A DNA stretch of 64,000 nt from Balanoglossus misakiensis. Lineage: Eukaryota > Hemichordata. Every line of letters begins with the position of its first letter. Position 1 is the first letter of the stretch. Made by a program: the position numbers and the translations under genes. The stretch spans positions 4,340,001-4,404,000 of the forward strand of contig CM082576.2 in the NCBI GenBank assembly GCA_040954595.2. Direction: 5' to 3'. This document shows, one piece after another, positions 54,697 to 64,000 of this stretch. The notes under the pieces are model-generated. The model was given only the letters and a program-made list of their open reading frames with translations, was not told the DNA's origin and searched no databases.

Positions 54697-56046
54697 CTAA
54701 TCATCGTCTGAGTCGCTAGAGCTGAGGTCCTCCAGGAATTTTTCTAATTTGTTTAAATTTCTCTCGGATCGATCGAGGCCGCTGCCCCCTCCATCATCTT
54801 CCTCACTTTCCTCCTCCTCATCCAATATGTGACTGGCGACCAGGTCTGTTATCGACGTTTCCGATTTCACCGGATAAAGAGACTTTGCCTCTTCGATAAC
54901 CGAAAGTAAATTTGCAGTGTTGAATTCCTGGGGCCCGGCGAACGACGTCCGCTGCCAGTCTGTATTTAGGGAAGGTCTTCGCGTACAGCTGGCATAGAGG
55001 CTGTCTTTATCAGCGTTCAATAAAGACATCGGTCCCTGCACAAGGGACGATCTCCTCCCGCCCGTCCACCCGCCCTTCCCTACAAGGGCGGGCAGCACTT
55101 GCGGGGACAGACTTGTCCTGCGACCCCACACAGGAGGGGCCTTGCTTTTCCGCAACGATGCCATGTTTGACGATTTCAAACCCGAAAGTGTCATCCTCCT
55201 CTCGGCGGCGTTCGATTGCCGGTAATCTTCCAGGATCCGCTCGTACGAAGACTCGCTCATCACCGAGCCGGACGATGTCAGCGATTCTTTCGACGAGCTC
55301 GCCGCAGCCGCGGCTGCGTTCGCATCCATCAGTCGCTGCAGGTGTGTTGCTAGATCGGTCTGTGACGGCTCCGAGTCGGACTTTTCCTCCATGAAATGGT
55401 GCTTCTCCGGGAAAAGGTCGACGAATTCCTGGAATTCGTCGTCCGGTCCCGTTAAAGCGATCACCCCGTGCGAGTAGTCGGCCACCACGATGGACTGCCG
55501 CTTGGTGTGGAATTCCTTGATGTCGATCTCCTTTTCTTCGGGCGCGCTGAATTTTGTCATCAGCAGCGGAAACTCGTCCCTGTATCCGGCATAGCCGTGG
55601 TGCACGGTGCTGAACGGCTTTAGACACCACTCTTCCATGTCGTTTTCGTCGACCCGCGGTGTGTCGTCTCCAGTTGTCAGTGGCCGTCGAATCATCGTGT
55701 GAACCCCGTCCAACGGAATGGCCGGTAACACACTCATCACCTGGTGGCTATCGTCAGGTTCGGGCGCGCCGGGATCGCGGGCAAATTTTGTCAGTTTCGG
55801 TCTCACCTCAACGTTTTCCTTCTGTCGCCGGATCTCTCGCAGTTTCCCGACATTCTGCAGAAACCCGCGGACGTTTTCCTTGTCGTAGTAATGCCTGGAG
55901 TTGAAGTAGTCGATGCCTGGTTTGTTCTGGCCGGCTTGGTGTACTACTTCGCACTGTCCGAATAAACACTGTATCCGCGGTAGATGCTTCGTGTGCGGTG
56001 TTGTTTTCGGCCGACGAAGAAGACCTACGCCGACGCTGTGCGCCAT
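54697..56046 (-). CDS. Intronless gene, unknown 449-aa acidic/basophilic-site protein
   Basis: I do not recognise the family. One uninterrupted frame starts at ATGgcg (56046; no earlier ATG is in frame) and ends at 54697. It is markedly more GC-rich than its flanks, as expected for a coding exon. Residues 1-110 are basic to neutral with a run IDYFNSRHYYDKENVRGF. Residues 136-220 look folded, with EEWCLKPFSTVHHGYAGY and SIVVADYSHGVIALTGPDD. Residues 240-275 hold an Ala run and Ser-rich linker. Residues 283-360 carry four RRxS/T sites (T286, S312, S334, S359) fit for PKA-type kinases. The tail (from 408) is strongly acidic and ends LEDLSSSDSDDD, with casein-kinase-2-like sites. There is no signal peptide or membrane segment, so an intracellular phosphoprotein or scaffold is the inference. 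It converges on NRDE2 with about 1.4 kb between stop codons. Confidence 0.85.
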   Translation of the reverse strand: MAHSVGVGLLRRPKTTPHTKHLPRIQCLFGQCEVVHQAGQNKPGIDYFNSRHYYDKENVRGFLQNVGKLREIRRQKENVEVRPKLTKFARDPGAPEPDDSHQVMSVLPAIPLDGVHTMIRRPLTTGDDTPRVDENDMEEWCLKPFSTVHHGYAGYRDEFPLLMTKFSAPEEKEIDIKEFHTKRQSIVVADYSHGVIALTGPDDEFQEFVDLFPEKHHFMEEKSDSEPSQTDLATHLQRLMDANAAAAAASSSKESLTSSGSVMSESSYERILEDYRQSNAAERRMTLSGLKSSNMASLRKSKAPPVWGRRTSLSPQVLPALVGKGGWTGGRRSSLVQGPMSLLNADKDSLYASCTRRPSLNTDWQRTSFAGPQEFNTANLLSVIEEAKSLYPVKSETSITDLVASHILDEEEESEEDDGGGSGLDRSERNLNKLEKFLEDLSSSDSDDD

Positions 56047-59000
56047 GTCTACATCACTCGAATTCGAAATCCCACTTTCCCTTGCCTCAGGCAATTTTAC
56101 ATTTCACTGCTCACACCGACAGAGACGCGGGGAAGACAGGTTGATTCGACGCCACAATCCATTCCTATTTTAAAGAACATGGAACAAACATTGAATTATC
56201 TGTGTAGGCCTAATTGTAGGATCCAGCTGTAAACTAATAACCATAGCAACAACGGCAACCCATAGGCCCGTTTTTTTTTAAGATTCAGCATACAAATGGT
56301 TTAAAGCGCGCTCATTATTTACATATGCACACATTACAGCACACATTACAACATTGACATAGCAAATACCCCCATGAAAAGTTAAATTGTATGTCGGTCG
56401 CCCCAAATAAACGGCTCGAACCAACATTACCGGTTGTGCCCCTGATTTGTATGCAGTTGAGCTGTCGACGAATCTCTCCTCTCTCCCTATCTCCATTCTC
56501 TGTACATTATCCTCTCTATATAATATCTATCCATGGATTACCACCGTAGCCGCTCCGTGATCTATCCAGTCCCGATATTATTACCAGATCTCACGGAAGC
56601 ATTGATTCACCCTATACAAAGCATGGAAAGTAAGTGAACTACAACACATACCGGGTCTGAGATGCCACACAGCGAACCTACGGTTTCTGTTTCGATTCCT
56701 CCTGGCCAAGCGAACGCCAATGTGCAAACCGAACGAGGGATGGAACACCGGCTACTGTTTCCTAGCCAACGCAGACGCGCGGGATTTTACGAGAGGACGG
56801 GATTTTGCTGAGAAATTCCATTACACGAGTCACACCCATCAATCCATCATTAATGCAGCGCAAATTTAATTATAATGCATCTGCACCAGGCTTTCGGGAT
56901 TTTAATCTTCGTTTGCAATTTTCCGTTGACTCGTTTCGCACAATTGACCGATTATATTCAACGGGAAAGCTATCAAGGTAACACTGGAATAATTGTGCAG
57001 GTGTCGCGTTGCAGTGCAGCCCGCTGCGGCTCTTGAGAAACTTTTGCCTTTCAGAAGCATTGCTGACGTATAAAGCGAAACGTCCGTGCAGATCTATATG
57101 TCGGCTCCTTGTATAATTTAAATTATAAGAAATGTATTTTGAAGGGCTGTGGTCCAACTCTTTTATTGATCTACGTCATGTCAAGAAGTTTAAGCGTAGA
57201 TACTCGTGAAAAACGAGTATCTATGTGGTTGAAATCGCGTTGTCATGGCAGTGTTCATAATTTCGGCATTAGCCTACTGGACGCTATTTGCGACTGTTTT
57301 CCATCTATATGATCGACAAGCTGGTGTGTGTGTATTTACAATGCAATTTACTGTATGTACAGTATGCATTTTTATCAAAGAAATAGCGACACGCGTCTTT
57401 GGGTTGGATCACGTACGTCACCAGACAGGTTGCTAAGACGTGCACCGTTGGTCATAGCGCCCGGTAACGGGACTCAAACGGGCGCGCTGATAACAATGCC
57501 GCCAAAATAGCACACCCACTTGAGACGGAATAAAAAAGATCAACCAAAGAGTCGACTTATCATTTGTTAGGGTAATTGGAAAGGTGTTGGTTTTGCTAAC
57601 CGGTTATTTGTCATGGAGAGCTTATTCAATCGCACGGAGTTGGAAATGTTTTCGGAATAGAAAAGCATGAGGCAATTGAATATTCGGTCTGAATAGCCGA
57701 GTGATCTTATGCTATAGAAACGCTTTCTTAAAATCTTTTTCACCGCATAAACGAAATAACCAAACGTTAAAAAAACAATGTAAATGATACGGGAACTTCT
57801 ACGATAAAAACTATGAATGGCACACCATAAATAACGAATAAATCCCACTTCAGTACCTTTGTCCTACCCGACAACCAAAACATATATATTCGCAACAAGT
57901 TTTAGAAGCGATATCGGACCGTATCCGAGAAACTCGCCGAGAAATTGACTCTTTGTATAAATTCTCTTTTGTTTCGTATTTTGATGTGTTTTTTTTGTAT
58001 ACGGACACGCGGTGGGGAAGGTGTTGGAGACCCGAAACGTGTCCACGCATATTTTTAAGGGAAAGTTGACGTAAGACGAAATGCCGACATTTCTTATTGA
58101 GGCCTAGCCCTTGGCCTACAGGAATTAACAAGACCGTTGCATCGTTTCCATATACCGGTATAATAAAACAATATCGGCCACAAGAAATATCAAATGTAAT
58201 CGTGACGTGACGCCCGTTATACCATGATACTAATCACTTGATGAGATGGTTCCTTGTTACGGTCTGAAATGAAAAATACGCAGAATAAACTCACCTTGAT
58301 TGTACATGTATGTCTCCTGGGGACCTTCGAAGGAAAATACGCGACACAGTCGTATGACAGCCACTCTTGTCATCGGGTCGAGATGTCAATAAAACGTAAG
58401 AGCATGCCAACAACCTTGTATGCCGACAGAAGACGAAGGCGTCTATGAACCCTGTCACCCGAGTGCCACCGTTTTGATTCAAGTATGATCTGGGGGTCAC
58501 CCAACACTCACAATGAAGTGCCCTGTATCGTTTGATAATCCCCGTTGTCAGGTATAAACCACGATTTCCCAATAAACAATGATAGAAATATTTTGAGTTG
58601 ATAAGGTTACGAGACACTTCACAAAAAATAATGAATGACGTCGCGTATCTTATGAAAATTGTTTTAATTAATTTGTAGAAGTTCATTGTAACGCGATTGC
58701 AATGGAAAGCGATCGCCAATTAAATTGGTTATCACCCGCCCATGCAGTGTTCGTAGTACACCACATCTGATTTGTTTTCCGTTGCCTAGAGACGCGCGTA
58801 CGCACCTGCATGACAAGTAACGTAGCACTACAACTCCGAGAGACGTGCGTTTGTATTAGTAGTGTATCGCTACCACTTGAGCAAATAAAGCAAACATTCG
58901 AATGCAGCAAAGGTTAAAAATGTCTTCCTGTTGTGAGGACTTCTGAACGATTAATTTCCCATCTTCATATTTGCATACAATAACCATGTAGAGACAAGCG

Positions 59001-59362
59001 TTAGGATACGAATGCGAGTCATGACAAGCTTACTCGAACAGGGAACCACATTGGTGTCTTCCCACGGGCCCAGCCAGAGAGTAGGAGAATCGTGCTCTCT
59101 CTCTACACATTTCGAATCTATCCGTTCATTACTCTGCAACAACCGATTGGATTAATAAACAGTTCATATTTTTGTGATGTAAACATTCTTGAAACGATTT
59201 TTTTCTTCGCATTTTCTCGGTGAGTTGTGCGCCTTAAAAACCAAATGATGGTCAAGGGAACGTGCGGAGAGCCAGGCTACTTGAAAATCAGTTCCTGGAT
59301 TGCGCCTCCTGTGTTGATAGTCACGATTGCCTTTGTTCTTTGTTCGCAAAACATGAGGGAAC
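56047..59362. other. Spacer upstream of the unknown intronless gene
   Basis: Likely promoter of the intronless gene next to its ATG, then a moderately AT-rich spacer with the hairpin at 57.2 kb. No gene seen. Confidence 0.6.
57197..57223. repeat. Perfect 11-bp stem, 5-base loop hairpin
   Basis: TAGATACTCGT, loop GAAAA, then the exact reverse complement ACGAGTATCTA. It lies in the spacer about 1.1 kb upstream of the unknown intronless gene. No U-run follows and no host gene is seen, so its role is unknown. Confidence 0.8.
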
Positions 59363-59365
59363 TTA

Positions 59366-60269
59366 GGGAGCATTCGTTTTTTACAGGGAGGGGGGGGCCG
59401 GTGGAAATCAGGGGGGGGTTTACTTTTACAAAGCAGTTTTTAGGGGGGGGACAAATTTTATAATCAATGGTTTGGGGGGGGGGACAATTTTTACAACAGA
59501 GTTGTATGGAATTATAGCAAACTTTAACGACTAAATGTTTATTTTGAGTCTGCAAAAATGCAGTTTCGCGCCCTTTATTTTACAAAATTTTCTAATGTGG
59601 GAGGGGGAAACCCCCTCCCACACCCACCCCCTCCATTCATCAACACCTTTCAATCATTGACTGGTTTATCTATAGTGTCCCAGGTCAGGGGACTTGCCCC
59701 CACCCCATGATAACTTTGAGCGGCGACGGTTAAATTTGTCCTCCCCAACATACCGGTAGTTGAGTTAATTTGCTTTTGCCGGGTTCATTAAAATGCAGCT
59801 TTGAGCTCTGTATTTTACTAAATTTTCTAACGTGGGAGGGGGACACCCCCTCCCAAACCCACCCCCTTCAATTCTCGGTTTACAATGTCTCCCAACACAG
59901 AATACAAATACTTAAAAATTAAAAACAATGTTCAGTTTTAATACCCACTGATGAGGGGAAACATCAGTTTCAAATTCTTTTCATGGGAGTGCTGTTTTTC
60001 TTTTTTTTACAAGATAGAATGAATGTAATTCTGAATAGAATCATATGTCAACAATAACAATGGTCAGTCTAAATATCTGACAAAGTTTGATAAGTTTAAT
60101 CCGGTGGATAAACTTTTTTTTTTTTGGGGGGGGGTCACATTTTACAATTGAAGAATTTAGGGGGGGACACATTTTAGAAAAGTAATTTCGAGGGGGGGTT
60201 GCCTTTTACATTTAGTCGGCGACTCAAATTCCACCGGCCCCCCCCTCCCTGTAAAAAACGAATGCTCCC
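59366..60269. mobile_element. 904-bp MITE, PIF/Harbinger-like
   Basis: The two ends are inverted copies of each other over about 40 bases: GGGAGCATTCGTTTTTTACA at the left, then a G-run and CCGGTGGAA, and the reverse complement at the right (from about 60229). Both sides are flanked by TTA (59363-59365 and 60270-60272). A 3-bp TWA duplication with G-rich ends is the signature of PIF/Harbinger transposons. There is no transposase frame. The inside holds G-runs near both ends and two diverged copies of a block of about 80 bases, each with a GGGAGGGGG/CCCCCTCCC hairpin (about 59599-59618 and 59838-59857). It is a non-autonomous element that would have needed a transposase in trans. Confidence 0.8.
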
Positions 60270-60960
60270 TTATAGGCTATTAAACAGTCAAATTACATCT
60301 TCATCCTCTGAGGACATTAGAATGGGCATGGTGGTATTTATACAATTGATGCGTGTAGAATCCAAAGGCGCAGAGCCAAATCAGGACAGTGACATCATTA
60401 GGTGATACTCCAACCGCATATTCTACATTAAGTAAAATTGGGGTTGGGTATAACACGCTTGAGTCAACTTGGTACTTTATTGCATGATTTTTTGAAGACT
60501 TGTAGTCTCCTTTACCATAATGATCAGTGGGAGTGAATATGTTCGAGGATATGTAAGTCCACGTTGTATTTAAAATACAATCGTACCCCCCAATCGAGGC
60601 CTACCCTTTGATTCCATGTGCTGCAGGCACTTGCAAAGGCGTGCGCGTCGTGATAAAAATGCTTCTCAACTCAAACAGAAGTAGTGCATGTAACGGGTGT
60701 GGGATTATATGCTGTTTAAAGAGGAAATGCTTTATTGCGAAACCGTTACAGGCATATACGTGTATCTGTCAAATGCGGACAACGCCAACACACCAGATGC
60801 GTGATCATAAGCTTAGTTTAATAGACCTGGCACTCTGATTTCGTGTTCGCCCTCGGCAGAATTTCCTGGCACGTTTTTAAGGTCTTCCACGCTTCCCTGG
60901 CTCTCTGTTGACCGCTGAAAGGCTGAACTTGATATGGTTATCTGTCATGTAACACGGAAT

Positions 60961-61050
60961 CACAGAGACAGAGGGAGAGAGAGAGGGAGAGAGAGAAAAA
61001 GAGAGAGGAGAGAAAAAGATAGGAGAGAGAGAGAGACAGACAGACAGATA
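60961..61050. repeat. GA-rich simple repeat tract
   Basis: A 90-base purine tract of GAGA/GGAGA units with A-runs, ending in ACAG units. It is polypurine on the plus strand and could adopt triplex structure. Confidence 0.9.
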
Positions 61051-61759
61051 AGCTTAGCGTCAGACAGGTATCACTGTCTTCAGCCATCAAACAAATTACT
61101 CGCGCCATAAGATACGAAAAAGGAAACTCGTCTCCGATTTTCACGATGTTTAATATCAAACTTGGACGAGACCTTCTGTCGTCTATCCAAGCCCAAGTTC
61201 AATCATATCATCAATCAATCCGTCCCAGCATCACAGCCCGACCTGACGTCTCGTTGCACTAATACACAGTTCACGACTTCACCCAGGTGCCGGGGATAAG
61301 CTTTGGGGTTTGCCGAAACCGAACGACCCACATTCTGATTTACTGAAGAGAGTCGTGAGATAGTACCACACACTCTGAATCAACTTGGAGACAGTCGTGT
61401 GCTACGTATTACAGCAGATGTGGGCTATAGGCCGACATACACCATCTAGGGTGAATCCTTCTTTAGTGAATTATCCACCGTGATCTCTGCATCTATCCAA
61501 TGCAGTCCACGCACTGCCCGCGGTCACACTGCACAGCCGGTCCAGCATATTAGTTTAGTTCAGAACGACAGTACACTGAAATTCTTTTGGCATTTCTACA
61601 ATATCATGTTAAAAGGTGCCGCTGATAAAGATTTTTACTTTCAAGTCAATAGTTTGTCTGCTGTTTCTTTCCATCCCGTGGGTGTTGATAAATCGATTTC
61701 TGACAAGCCTTGGAAAATATTTTTAGGCCCAGTTGAAGTTGGAAGGCTTACATCCACTT

Positions 61760-61760
<1 letters not shown>

Positions 61761-61827
<67 letters not shown>

Positions 61828-61828
61828 T
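61761..61828. repeat. (TCA)n microsatellite
   Basis: About 22 perfect TCA units between the MITE and the secreted-protein exon. The apparent poly-His frame is an artefact. Confidence 0.95.
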
Positions 61829-62269
61829 AAGCCTACCCAAGTTGCACACATTTGTACTTTGATTTTGTCATACTTAATGCTGTCAATCGTTAATGTTAGT
61901 GACGTACTTTAGAACGCATGAGTGCTGCAGTACTTGCGATCGACGTTTAAGTTGGCTCAATGAACCAAAGCATATCATTTCAAAGACTTAATACCTTCCC
62001 ACATCAATTCATTCTGGTCATTTCCTCTTATGTCCATAAACGCACCGTGCACCGTTCTCACGTACGTTGTCAGCTCATATCATTCCGCCGGTCGTTCACG
62101 TCGATAATTTCTTCCGCGGGTGTTGTTCGGCACACTATAGTACTGTTAGTGGGCGGCGCCCTACACTCAAGTTTTACTCATTCATCGACGGGCGACGGCG
62201 TTCACGTTACTACGTTGGTGTATACAGGGCCGGGGACAGTTTCATCGTGAACTCCAGCCGGTTGCGGTT

Positions 62270-62353
62270 ATGATTAAAGTCTTCGTTGTCGTTTTGATCA
62301 CCCTAGCTGCGGCGGCCACCAGCCATGGTAAACAGAAATGGACCACGAAACGG
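62270..62353 (+). CDS. First coding exon of a secreted protein (rest not found)
   Basis: ATG at 62270 opens 28 codons: a typical signal peptide, MIKVFVVVLITLAAAATSHG (M, K, a hydrophobic core and a small-residue cleavage zone at A-T-S), then KQKWTTKR, and a strong donor CGG|gtgagt at 62354. Read-through gives about 20 more codons to a stop. A second possible donor, CATG|gtaaac at 62324, would end the exon after the signal peptide. The preceding 250 bases are CpG-rich. No later exon was recognised before the window end, so the mature protein is unknown. One exon without its continuation cannot be assigned a function. Confidence 0.55.
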
Positions 62354-63016
62354 GTGAGTGAACTCGATCTATGGCCCAAGCGGAAAGTTTCTGGTGGTAT
62401 CGATGTGATGTTTTGAAGGCAACGCGGAAACGGTACATGATTCACTGGGAAACTGTGTTGTTTGTTTGTACAATACACCACGTCTTGTGATAATTGATGA
62501 TACAGAGTTTCATGTAGAGAGTAGTTGAATATTCAGGCGAAAGATCGCCTTGGCACGTATGGTCCATGATCGTTTATAATACGATACGCTCGCGCTTGGT
62601 ACGATCGCCTTTGAGCACAACGCAAACATTAATTGACAAACAGGTGGTTGTAGTACACGTGGCTGTATATCCACTACAAGTAAATCTGAATTCTGTCACC
62701 GTTGTTACATACTTTTACGTACGGCGCAAAATTCGCGTCTCGTCTCAAACATTTTGAATGCGGAAGCAATCTGATCATTGAAATCGACAGAAATGTTTTT
62801 ACTACCTACTAACGTTATCGAGAATCGTCCATAAACGTAAGAAAGCAAACACGTACGATATCGAGGAATGGTGGAGAGACGGCATTTCTTTTCTGTGCGG
62901 AAAGAAAACGTTTTAGTCAATGTATTGTTTACGTGTGGTCATGGTAACGGACCTAAAACAATGGTCTGTCGTCTGCTAAATTTCAAACTGTCGTCTGCAA
63001 AATTTTAACGGAGTGT
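62354..63016. other. Probable intron after the signal-peptide exon
   Basis: It follows a strong donor. No acceptor with a convincing continuing exon was recognised before the palindromic repeats. Confidence 0.5.
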
Positions 63017-63160
63017 CTATTGACACGCGCGTGTCAATAGCCAGTGCTTGTCGGGCCGGCTATTGACACGCGCGTGTCAATAGCCAGTGCTTGTCGGGCC
63101 GGCTATTGACACGCGCGTGTCAATAGCCAGTGCATAGGGGGCCGGCTATAGACACGCGGG
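63017..63160. repeat. 43-bp tandem repeat with 24-bp perfect palindrome
   Basis: Three full units start at 63017, 63060 and 63103, and a broken fourth at 63146. Units 1 and 2 are identical. Unit 3 differs in the linker, and the fourth is cut after the first half. Each unit opens with a 24-base perfect palindrome made of CTATTGACACGC and its reverse complement, then a linker ending GGGCCGG. It is about 660 bases after the secreted-protein exon and just before a long inverted repeat. Confidence 0.95.
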
Positions 63161-63265
63161 GACTTTAATATTCTCAAATTATTGCCGATTTTTGAAAACC
63201 AAAGCACATTTCACATAGTCCATTAAATGATTCGTCTTTTCTTCCCCGAAAATCAGATGAAACGA

Positions 63266-63415
63266 AGTGCAAACTTCCGAAAGTCAAAGCGTAATGTCAT
63301 AGTTCTTCTACCCGTTCTACGCGTGTACGCCTGCCGATTCTAAGCTTATCTCCTGACCGTGACACGGGGATTTTCCCTCCATTTTACTGCCGACTTTTAT
63401 AAAGCAATGCACATT
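63266..63415. repeat. Left arm of long inverted repeat at window end
   Basis: Bases 63266-63365 are the reverse complement of about 63902-64000 with about one mismatch, and 63391-63415 match 63877-63901. The left arm has about 25 extra bases at 63366-63390. Near-identity of the arms over 100 bases suggests recent formation or gene conversion. The left arm also resembles sequence 200 bases to its right (about 63440-63480) as a diverged direct repeat. Confidence 0.92.
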
Positions 63416-63876
63416 TTCCATCGGAGGACTTATCTTTTCCGCCGAAAATGTAGATGAAAGGAAGTGCAAATTTCTGAAATATTTCTGAGCATCGCTACGA
63501 TTGTTTTACTGTTCATGCACTACGGCCGCTGCACACAGAGGGACACACTCACCGCGACGCTGACCTCAACAGCGCGGACATACTGTAAAATATTTCGTTT
63601 GAATTGAGAGATTTTTTCATGATGAACAAATTCATTGCTTGTTGGGAAATACGTTACAACTTGAACCGTGGTGTGACAACTTACTTAGTCCCCAAATGCA
63701 TGCCTTGCAGGGTCCAGTGCAATGACGTGTATTACCGAAATTAACTTTTTCATGCCATAGCACTAGCAGTCAGATTTTTCCTGGTTGAAGCAACGAAAAT
63801 GACGTATTGCCCAGTGCAGTCTGACATACTTCGAAATACATTTTCTTTATTTTACATCTCGCAACAGAGGATACGG

Positions 63877-64000
63877 AATGTGCATTGCTTTATAAAAGTC
63901 GTGTCACGGTCAGGAGATAAGCTTAGAATCGGCAGGCGTACACGCGTAGAACGGGTAGAAGAACTATGACATTACGCTTTGACTTTCGGAATTTTGCACT
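63877..64000. repeat. Right arm of long inverted repeat (runs off window)
   Basis: Reverse complement of the left arm at 63266-63415. The match is still continuing at the last base, so arm length and element end are unknown. About 460 bases separate the arms, with no open frame of note. Confidence 0.92.

Larger units (their letters stand above)
60273..62269. other. Spacer between MITE and the secreted-protein exon
   Basis: It contains the GA-rich tract and the TCA microsatellite. From about 62.04 kb it becomes CpG-rich, consistent with a promoter for the secreted-protein exon. No other gene seen. Confidence 0.6.

Noticed and set aside
55010-55630. 206-codon minus-strand frame
   Set aside because: Shifted-frame shadow inside the intronless gene; Arg/Gly-rich composition typical of an out-of-frame GC-rich exon.
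56047-56094. Upstream extension of the intronless gene by 16 codons
   Set aside because: The extension begins at TTG; the first in-frame ATG is at 56046 in good context.
61480-61830. Frame ending in poly-His
   Set aside because: The His run is the TCA microsatellite and the upstream part has no domain or splice support.
63017-63160. CRISPR array
   Set aside because: The spacing sequence is itself repeated, so there are no unique spacers, and the DNA is animal.

Overview
This is nuclear DNA from an animal, not a prokaryote. Its few genes are split into exons with GT/AG splice sites, separated by long AT-rich introns and spacers with microsatellites and small transposon remnants. The proteins (an EGLN/PHD oxygen sensor with an MYND finger, a stathmin-domain protein, NRDE2) are metazoan. 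Divergence from the human proteins points to an invertebrate. A hemichordate, echinoderm or lancelet is a guess from the gene set and the frequent 'taggcct'-like words, and it is not proven by anything in the window.

Layout. 1-2.85 kb: a decayed locus on the minus strand, probably once a secreted Cys-containing protein. 7.36-15.91 kb (-): a five-exon HIF prolyl hydroxylase gene (EGLN/PHD2-like). 15.9-25.4 kb: upstream spacer with a large AGAT microsatellite, a TCA/ACC microsatellite and one possible orphan exon at 22.0-22.1 kb. 25.4-38.27 kb (+): a six-exon stathmin-domain gene (STMND1-like) with a 9-kb first intron. 38.3-45.7 kb: spacer with three tandem copies of a 277-bp repeat. 45.78-53.32 kb (+): a nine-exon NRDE2 gene, complete, predicted 1349 aa. 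54.70-56.05 kb (-): an intronless 449-aa gene of unknown family, convergent with NRDE2. 59.37-60.27 kb: a 904-bp non-coding element with about 40-bp terminal inverted repeats and a TTA target duplication (PIF/Harbinger-like MITE). 62.27 kb (+): first coding exon of a secreted protein whose remaining exons were not found. 63.0-64.0 kb: a 43-bp tandem repeat built around a perfect 24-bp palindrome, then a long inverted repeat running off the window end.

The genes do not form a pathway. EGLN senses oxygen by hydroxylating HIF-alpha, NRDE2 restrains the nuclear RNA exosome through MTR4, and the STMND1-like protein is expected to bind tubulin at membranes. No new multi-gene system is visible. The most unusual items are the unknown gene at 55 kb, the palindromic satellite and inverted repeat at 63-64 kb, the MITE, and the decayed secreted-protein locus at 2-3 kb. 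Exon joins were read by eye from splice consensus, phase and similarity to remembered human proteins, with no alignment or transcript data.
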